A DNA stretch of 64,000 bases from Paramagnetospirillum magnetotacticum MS-1 (lineage in GTDB: Bacteria; Pseudomonadota; Alphaproteobacteria; Rhodospirillales; Magnetospirillaceae). Under the pieces are notes generated by a model. That model was given only the letters and a program-made list of their open reading frames with translations, searched no databases and was not told where the DNA came from. This document shows positions 59,525 through 64,000 of this stretch, piece after piece (position 1 is the first letter of the stretch; each line of letters begins with the position of its first letter). The stretch spans positions 124,001 to 188,000 of the forward strand of contig NZ_JXSL01000022.1 in assembly GCF_000829825.1 (NCBI RefSeq). The letters run 5' to 3'. Made by a program: the position numbers and the translations under genes.

Positions 59525-60526
59525 TCAAGCCAGCATGCGGGCGGGCCCGTCGGGCAGGTCCGTGCCGAAGCAGCGCTGGTAATACTCGGCCAGGATGGGC
59601 CGCTCGACCTCGTCGCACTTGTTGAGGAAGGTCACGCGGAAGCCATAGGAATGGTCGCCGAAGATGCGGGTGTTCTCGGCCCAGGTGATCACCGTGCGCG
59701 GGCTCATCACCGTGGAGATGTCGCCGTTCATGAAGCCCTGGCGGGTGAGATCGGCCAGCATCACCATCTTGGAGACCAGATCGCGGCCCTCCGGCGTGTC
59801 GTAATCCTTGAGCTTGGCCACCACGATGGAACATTCATCGTCATGGGCCAGATAGTTCAAGGTGGCGACGATGTTCCAGCGGTCCATCTGGCCCTGATTG
59901 ATCTGCTGCGTGCCGTGATAAAGGCCCGTCGTGTCGCCCAGACCCACCGTATTGGCGGTGGCGAACAGGCGGAAGGCGGCGTGGGGCCGGATCACCCGGT
60001 TCTGGTCGAGCAGCGTCAGGCGGCCTTCCACTTCCAGCACGCGCTGAATCACGAACATTACGTCGGGACGCCCGGCGTCGTATTCGTCGAAGACCAGGGC
60101 GCAGGGGTGCTGCAGCGCCCAGGGCAGCATGCCTTCGCGGAATTCGGTGATCTGCTTGCCGTCCTTGACCACGATGGCGTCCTTGCCGATCAGGTCGATA
60201 CGGCTGACATGGCTATCCAGATTGACGCGGATGCACGGCCAATTGAGGCGGGCCGCCACCTGCTCGATATGGGTGGACTTGCCGGTGCCGTGATAGCCCT
60301 GGACCATGACGCGGCGGTTGAAGGCGAATCCGGCCAGAATGGCCTTGGTGGTGTCGGGGTCGAAGCGATAGGCCGGGTCCACGTCGGGCACATGCTCGCT
60401 GCCCACCGAGAAGGCGGGGACCAACATGTCGATGTCGATGCCGAACACTTCGCGGGCGGAGATTTCGGTATCGGGCATGGCCAGGGGGTGGTCGGAGGCA
60501 AGCGGGCTTTGATTCTTGGAGGTCAT
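59525..60526 (-). CDS. cobS: Cobaltochelatase subunit CobS (AAA+ ATPase)
   Basis: 333 residues. Walker [17 protein letters not shown], Walker [17 protein letters not shown], sensor [13 protein letters not shown] and arginine-finger region typical of MoxR-like AAA+. Partner of CobT; the complex energises cobalt insertion into hydrogenobyrinic acid diamide. 14 nt upstream of cobT. Start [14 protein letters not shown]. Confidence 0.94.
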   Translation of the reverse strand: MTSKNQSPLASDHPLAMPDTEISAREVFGIDIDMLVPAFSVGSEHVPDVDPAYRFDPDTTKAILAGFAFNRRVMVQGYHGTGKSTHIEQVAARLNWPCIRVNLDSHVSRIDLIGKDAIVVKDGKQITEFREGMLPWALQHPCALVFDEYDAGRPDVMFVIQRVLEVEGRLTLLDQNRVIRPHAAFRLFATANTVGLGDTTGLYHGTQQINQGQMDRWNIVATLNYLAHDDECSIVVAKLKDYDTPEGRDLVSKMVMLADLTRQGFMNGDISTVMSPRTVITWAENTRIFGDHSYGFRVTFLNKCDEVERPILAEYYQRCFGTDLPDGPARMLA

Positions 60527-60550
60527 ACTCTCGTCCTTGGGGGATGCGCC

Positions 60551-61135
60551 TTATTGGCTCAGACTGAGCTTCAAGGTGTTGTAGGCTTGGTTGATGCGCT
60601 TGAAGCGCTCCTCGGCTTCCTTGTCGCCATTATTGGCGTCGGGATGGTGCTGCTTGACCAGCTCCTTGTAACGGGCCTTCAGCATATCGTTGTTCAGCGG
60701 CGGCGAGAGTTCCAGGACTCTCATGGCCTCTTCCTCGGGCGTGGCGGTGCGGGCCTTGGGCCGCGCCTCCTCGGTGGCGGCATCCTCGAAGACTTCGAAA
60801 GGGTCGTGGATGGTATAGGCGAATTTGCGCTTGGCGCCCTGGATGCCCAGCGGCCAGGTGGGGCGCTGCCAGGTGGTGTCCTTGCGCAGTTCGGCCTCGA
60901 TCTCCTCGGTGCCCATGCCGGCATAGTAGTTCCAGGCCGAATTATATTCGCGCACATGCTCCAGGCAGAACCAGTAGTAATCGGTCAGCCGGTCGCGGGC
61001 CTGGGGGGCGCGGTACTCTCCGTGCTCGGCGCAGCCGGGATGGTCGCACCGGCGTAGAGCCGGTTGCGCCGGAGCGGGGCCGAAGGCCGGCCGCCAGGAT
61101 CTGCGGGCGTTGGTCGCTTTCATGGCACCGGTCAT
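60551..61135 (-). CDS. DnaJ-like protein with N-terminal Cys/His-rich segment
   Basis: 194 residues. The N-terminus has CDHPGCAEHGEYRAP and WFCLEHVREYN, a likely small zinc-binding module, and the C-terminal ~65 residues are a J domain with KELVKQHHPDANNGDKEAEE (HPD present). Such proteins sit beside cobS in many alphaproteobacteria; the partner is unknown. Start uncertain among three Met codons (61162, 61135, 61123). Confidence 0.82.
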   Translation of the reverse strand: MTGAMKATNARRSWRPAFGPAPAQPALRRCDHPGCAEHGEYRAPQARDRLTDYYWFCLEHVREYNSAWNYYAGMGTEEIEAELRKDTTWQRPTWPLGIQGAKRKFAYTIHDPFEVFEDAATEEARPKARTATPEEEAMRVLELSPPLNNDMLKARYKELVKQHHPDANNGDKEAEERFKRINQAYNTLKLSLSQ

Positions 61136-61263
61136 AATGGAGGCTCGCCCGCCCCAAGGCAAGGCGTGAGCGGCGCAATCGAGCGCTTCCCATCCGCCAC
61201 TTGACGCAGGCGTCCTTTGGCCCCAATTGGGGAAGGTTGCATATTGGCGAGAGGATACGAAGG

Positions 61264-61545
61264 ATGCTGGTGGCCGAGATCATGAAGCGCAAGATCGAGG
61301 AAGCGCTGAAGCCGACGCGGCTGGACGTGGCCGACGATTCCCAACGGCATGCCGGTCATGCTGGGCATCATCCCGGCGGGGAAAGCCATTTCACCGTGAC
61401 CATCGTGTCCGCGGCCTTCGAGGGCGTCGGCCGCATCGAACGCCATCGCAAGGTTAATGCCTTGCTGGCCGAGGAACTGGCGGGACGGGTTCATGCCCTG
61501 GCGCTGACCCTGATGACCCCGGATGAAGAGGCGCGCAGGCTTTAG
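61264..61545 (+). CDS. bolA: BolA family protein
   Basis: 93 residues. KRKIEEALKPTRLDVADDSQ, SHFTVTIVSAAFEGVGRIERH and HRKVNALLAEELAGRVHALAL show the BolA KH-like fold with the conserved His that binds [2Fe-2S] with a monothiol glutaredoxin. Roles include Fe-S trafficking and envelope stress. Divergent from the DnaJ-like gene. An internal Met (MKRKIEEAL) could be the real start. Confidence 0.9.
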   Translation: MLVAEIMKRKIEEALKPTRLDVADDSQRHAGHAGHHPGGESHFTVTIVSAAFEGVGRIERHRKVNALLAEELAGRVHALALTLMTPDEEARRL

Positions 61546-61557
61546 TGCCGCCGCCTC

Positions 61558-62310
61558 TCACTTCACCTTAACGTCCATCATTTCCAAGTTCCGTCGCGCC
61601 GTATCGGCGACGGCGCTTTCCGGGGCGGCGGCGATGGCTTTCAGCCAGTCCTCGCGCGCTCCGGCGTTGTTTTCCTCCAGGCGGCGGATGATGCCGCGTT
61701 CAAGCAAAGCATCGGGAAATGATGGGTCGAGGACCAGGGCGCGGGCCAGATCGTCCTTGGCCAATTCCAGTTTGTCCAGGTAGCGATAAGCCACCGCACG
61801 CAGCACCATGGCCTCGATGCGGTTGGGTTGAACCTTGAGCAGGGGCGATAGCAGGTCGACCACCTCGGCGTAATGGCCAACCGAGGCCAGGGTCACCGAC
61901 TTGTCCAGCAGCAGTTCGGGATGGCCCGGCATCAGCTTCAGCGCCGTGTCCTGATCGGCCAGGGCCTGTTGCGGTTTGCCCGCCAGCAGCCAGGCCTGTC
62001 CCGCCTGGGCCAGCATTTCGGCGCGCAAGGCTTCCTCGCGCCGGCTGAGTCCCGCCAGGGATTCCAGCCGTTTGGCCGCTTCCTCGTATTTGCCCAGACC
62101 GATCAGCGCCACCGCCGCGCAATGGCGCGCCGGTTCGCCGCCGCCCAGCGAGGCCCAGGCGAGGGCCTCCTCCCACCCTTCCTCCGGCTTGGCGCGGGCC
62201 AGGGTCAGGCAGGTGCGGTATTCCATCTTGGGGTTGATGGTCTCGGCCGGAGCCGGGGTGGAGAGCCACAGCAGAGCAAGCGGCAGCAGGGGGATGGCGC
62301 GCAGTTTCAT
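61558..62310 (-). CDS. Exported TPR protein
   Basis: 250 residues. Signal peptide MKLRAIPLLPLALLWLSTPAPA, then about five TPR repeats (WLLAGKPQQALADQDTALKL; VLRAVAYRYLDKLELAKDDL; LERGIIRRLEENNAGAREDW). Likely periplasmic scaffold; partner unknown. Convergent with bolA, 12 nt apart. Confidence 0.8.
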   Translation of the reverse strand: MKLRAIPLLPLALLWLSTPAPAETINPKMEYRTCLTLARAKPEEGWEEALAWASLGGGEPARHCAAVALIGLGKYEEAAKRLESLAGLSRREEALRAEMLAQAGQAWLLAGKPQQALADQDTALKLMPGHPELLLDKSVTLASVGHYAEVVDLLSPLLKVQPNRIEAMVLRAVAYRYLDKLELAKDDLARALVLDPSFPDALLERGIIRRLEENNAGAREDWLKAIAAAPESAVADTARRNLEMMDVKVK

Positions 62311-62356
62311 GGAGGCGTAGTCTCGCCAATTGTACGCCGGGCGCAAGGACAGAGAG

Positions 62357-63187
62357 ATGGCCAAGCGATTTTTCCTGTTCGGACTAGGCTTTTCCGGTCG
62401 TGTGATCGCCCGGAATCTGACGCAGGCGGGCTGGTCCGTGATGGGCACCACCCGGTCGGGCGAGGCGGTGGATTGCCCCGGTGTTGAGGTCTTGGCGTTC
62501 GATCGCGGCCATCCTTTGCCGCCCGGATGCCTGACGGGCGTGGATGCCGTGCTGTCCTCGGTGCCGCCCGACAGCCAAGGCGATCCGGTGCTCGATCACA
62601 TGGCCGAGTCCATCCGGGCGGCGGCTCCCGCCTGGATCGGCTATCTCTCCACCACCGGCGTCTATGGCGATCATGGTGGAGCCTGGGTCGACGAGGAGAC
62701 GGCACCCCATCCGAACCTTGACCGCTCGCGCCGACGGCTGGCCGCCGAGACAGGCTGGCGGGATCTGGGCGCGCAGATTTTCCGGCTGGCGGGGATTTAC
62801 GGCCCTGGCCGTTCGGCGGTGGATACGGTGCGGGAGGGCCAGGCGCGGCGCGTGGTCAAGCCGGGCCAGGTGTTCAGCCGTATCCATGTGGAGGATATCG
62901 CGGCCGCTGTACTGGCCTCGCTGGATCGTCCCAATGCGGGGGCCGTCTACAATCTGTGCGACGACGATGCCGCGCCGCCCCAAGAGGTCATCGCCTATGC
63001 CTGCGCCCTGCTGGGGGTGGAGCCGCCGCCGGAGATCGCCTGGGAGGAGGCCAAGGCCACCCTGTCGCCCATGGCGCAGAGCTTCTACGCCGACAACAAG
63101 CGCGTTCATAACGGCAAGATGAAGGCGGAGCTTGGGGTTCGTCTGGCCTATCCCAGCTACCGCGAAGGGCTGAAAAGCTGCCTGTAG
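62357..63187 (+). CDS. NAD(P)-dependent epimerase/dehydratase-like protein (SDR)
   Basis: 276 residues. FFLFGLGFSGRVIARNLTQAG gives a GxGxxG-type nucleotide site; YLSTTGVYGDHGGAWVDEE and FRLAGIYGPGRSAVDTV follow the extended SDR pattern, and the usual YxxxK is replaced (DRSRRRLA). It resembles the YeeZ-like group. Substrate unknown. SD-like GAGAG just before the ATG; divergent from the TPR gene with 46 nt between. Confidence 0.82.
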   Translation: MAKRFFLFGLGFSGRVIARNLTQAGWSVMGTTRSGEAVDCPGVEVLAFDRGHPLPPGCLTGVDAVLSSVPPDSQGDPVLDHMAESIRAAAPAWIGYLSTTGVYGDHGGAWVDEETAPHPNLDRSRRRLAAETGWRDLGAQIFRLAGIYGPGRSAVDTVREGQARRVVKPGQVFSRIHVEDIAAAVLASLDRPNAGAVYNLCDDDAAPPQEVIAYACALLGVEPPPEIAWEEAKATLSPMAQSFYADNKRVHNGKMKAELGVRLAYPSYREGLKSCL

Positions 63188-63209
63188 CCCTGTCACGGGG
63201 CGTCGGGTA

Positions 63210-63419
63210 TCACTTCGTCTTGGACGGGGCTTCGGCGGGCGCGGCGGCGGCTGGCAGCTTGGCGCTCGTACCGCGCACAGCCTTGGTCACCGCCATGCCC
63301 GCGGCGAAGGCGGGGTTGAGATAGGGGCTGCGGCCTTCGGCGACGCGCACGGGCTCTAACCCCATTCCCTTGAGGCAGTCATAAATTTCGCGAAGTTCCG
63401 CGGGTCCCAGCATCGTCAT
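63210..63419 (-). CDS. Small protein of unknown function
   Basis: 69 residues. MTMLGPAELREIYDCLKGMG and LEPVRVAEGRSPYLNPAFAAGMAV could be a compact helical protein with an Ala/Pro/Lys tail. No family recognised. Convergent with the SDR gene. The start is plausible but no strong SD is visible, and coding status is moderately likely on composition. Confidence 0.5.
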   Translation of the reverse strand: MTMLGPAELREIYDCLKGMGLEPVRVAEGRSPYLNPAFAAGMAVTKAVRGTSAKLPAAAAPAEAPSKTK

Positions 63420-63545
63420 TCCTCAAGGCATCGATTGCCTGGGAGACAGTCTGCACCGAATCGGGGGCGGATTGCGACAGGATTTTGTGCAATGCAGCAT
63501 CGCCCACGCATCAATGCCTTTTCCGGCCTTGGGTGGGGCAGACAA

Positions 63546-63582
63546 AAAAGTGGCGGGACCCGGCTCATCGCCGCGTCCCGCC
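63546..63582 (-). terminator. Intrinsic terminator of the cold-shock gene
   Basis: On the minus strand GGCGGGAC, then an inner CGGC/GCCG pair, and GTCCCGCC fold into a long stem followed by ACTTTTTTG. It lies 120 nt downstream of the cold-shock stop, leaving a long 3' UTR. Confidence 0.7.
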
Positions 63583-63665
63583 CAATGTCAGGGAGACAAA
63601 GCAGTAATGAGCATTGTGGTACCAGAATGCCGGATTCAGGTCAAGAGAAAATCATCCGGGCCGTT

Positions 63666-63694
63666 CCAGACCCTCCCACGGGGGGAGGGTCTGG
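63666..63694. other. Perfect 12-bp hairpin next to the cold-shock stop
   Basis: CCAGACCCTCCC, ACGGG and GGGAGGGTCTGG, 10 nt after the stop codon of the cold-shock gene on its sense strand. No adjacent U-run; it may protect the 3' end. The intergenic region 63420-63704 otherwise holds only the terminator at 63546. Confidence 0.5.
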
Positions 63695-63704
63695 TTCCTA
63701 CGAC

Positions 63705-64000
63705 CTAGATGATCGCGACCGTATCCGCCTGCGGGCCCTTCAGCCCCAGGGTGGTGGTGACGCGAACGCGCTGACCGGATTCCAGGGTCTTGATCCCGGA
63801 ACGCTCCAGCGCCTTCACATGCACGAACACATCCTTGCCGCCTTCGTCGCAGGCCACGAAGCCAAAGCCCTTCTCGGCGGAGAAGAACTTGACCACGCCC
63901 TCGACGGTCTCGGTCGGGCCGCGCTCTTCCCGGCGCGGGGCGCGCGGGGTGGCGGTGGTGCTGTCCACTTCATGGACCATCACCACTTGCGGGCCGCGCT
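63705..64000 (-). CDS. Cold-shock protein, C-terminal part of a probable two-domain form
   Basis: The visible 98 residues run off the right edge in an open frame starting RGPQVVMVHEVD. That opening looks like the end of a first cold-shock domain (GPQVV). A linker rich in charged residues is followed by a full CSD: TVEGVVKFFSAEKGFGFVAC (RNP1) and KDVFVHVKALERSG (RNP2). Two-CSD proteins of about 200 residues are common in alphaproteobacteria. RNA chaperone. An internal GTG at 63986 would give a single-domain protein but is less likely. Confidence 0.85.
   Translation of the reverse strand, partial: RGPQVVMVHEVDSTTATPRAPRREERGPTETVEGVVKFFSAEKGFGFVACDEGGKDVFVHVKALERSGIKTLESGQRVRVTTTLGLKGPQADTVAII

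Noticed and set aside
63472-63708. Plus-strand open frame between the small protein and the cold-shock gene
   Set aside because: It runs through a terminator hairpin and the cold-shock 3' UTR, with no SD or recognisable sequence.

Overview
The window is a gene-dense, GC-rich alphaproteobacterial chromosome segment. Gene content and order (mdh-sucCDAB-lpd, sdhCDAB, rnd/kdsD/lptCAB/rpoN/ptsN, metX-metW, aroK-aroB-corC, cobS/cobT, ethylmalonyl-CoA pathway genes) point to the Rhodospirillales, most likely a Magnetospirillum-like organism. The genus is an inference from layout, not from any marker gene. No rRNA, CRISPR array, prophage or complete insertion sequence is visible. One tRNA (Leu, CAG) is present.

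Layout. 1-4.4 kb: aromatic amino-acid genes (chorismate mutase-like, hisC, tyrA) divergent from metX-metW. 4.4-4.75 kb: a MITE-like element inserted in a REP. 4.8-10.6 kb: chemoreceptor, polyphosphate:AMP phosphotransferase, a small toxin-antitoxin pair, an MFS carrier and a hemerythrin. 10.8-19.8 kb: a TCA operon read leftward, mdh-sucC-sucD-odhA-odhB-lpd. 20.0-23.9 kb: an unrecognised three-gene envelope cassette (OmpA-domain lipoprotein, four-helix membrane protein with coiled coils, secreted VWA-like protein) lying between mdh and zapE. 23.9-32.4 kb: zapE, a DHH phosphoesterase, sdhCDAB, mesaconyl-CoA hydratase and a malyl-CoA lyase/thioesterase-like gene. 32.4-37.9 kb: pdxY, LysE exporter, acetyltransferase, deacetylase, GST, Nudix, hsp20 and DUF1150. 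38-44.6 kb: ptsN, rpoN, lptB, lptA, lptC, kdsD and rnd, the LPS-transport and sigma-54 block. 44.6-52.4 kb: tRNA-Leu, NDUFA9-like protein, a small HTH protein, xerD, two envelope genes, aroK, aroB and corC. 52.8-64 kb: phoH, extensin-like lipoprotein, small cytochrome, YbjQ, mog, a HisKA_2 kinase, cobT, cobS, DnaJ-like, bolA, TPR, SDR and a cold-shock protein cut by the window edge.

How the parts work together. Most genes are housekeeping: the lower TCA cycle (2-oxoglutarate dehydrogenase, succinyl-CoA synthetase, succinate dehydrogenase, malate dehydrogenase) is grouped within 20 kb, next to ethylmalonyl-CoA pathway enzymes that feed it. LPS precursor synthesis (kdsD) and export (lptCAB) are translationally coupled. 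Shikimate genes and the cobalt chelatase pair CobS/CobT sit in the right-hand part.

The most interesting material is not in the standard genes. (i) A two-hairpin element of about 100 nt occurs three times. Each copy starts 2-6 nt after a stop codon and is in the sense orientation of that gene, with covarying stems and conserved loops. (ii) The mdh/zapE cassette has no function I can assign. (iii) A 274-bp MITE-like element has terminal inverted repeats and an 11-bp near-perfect flanking duplication. (iv) Several other interspersed palindromic families are present, one of them inside the odhB-lpd gap. (v) A promoter-to-terminator unit without an ORF lies just upstream of phoH.
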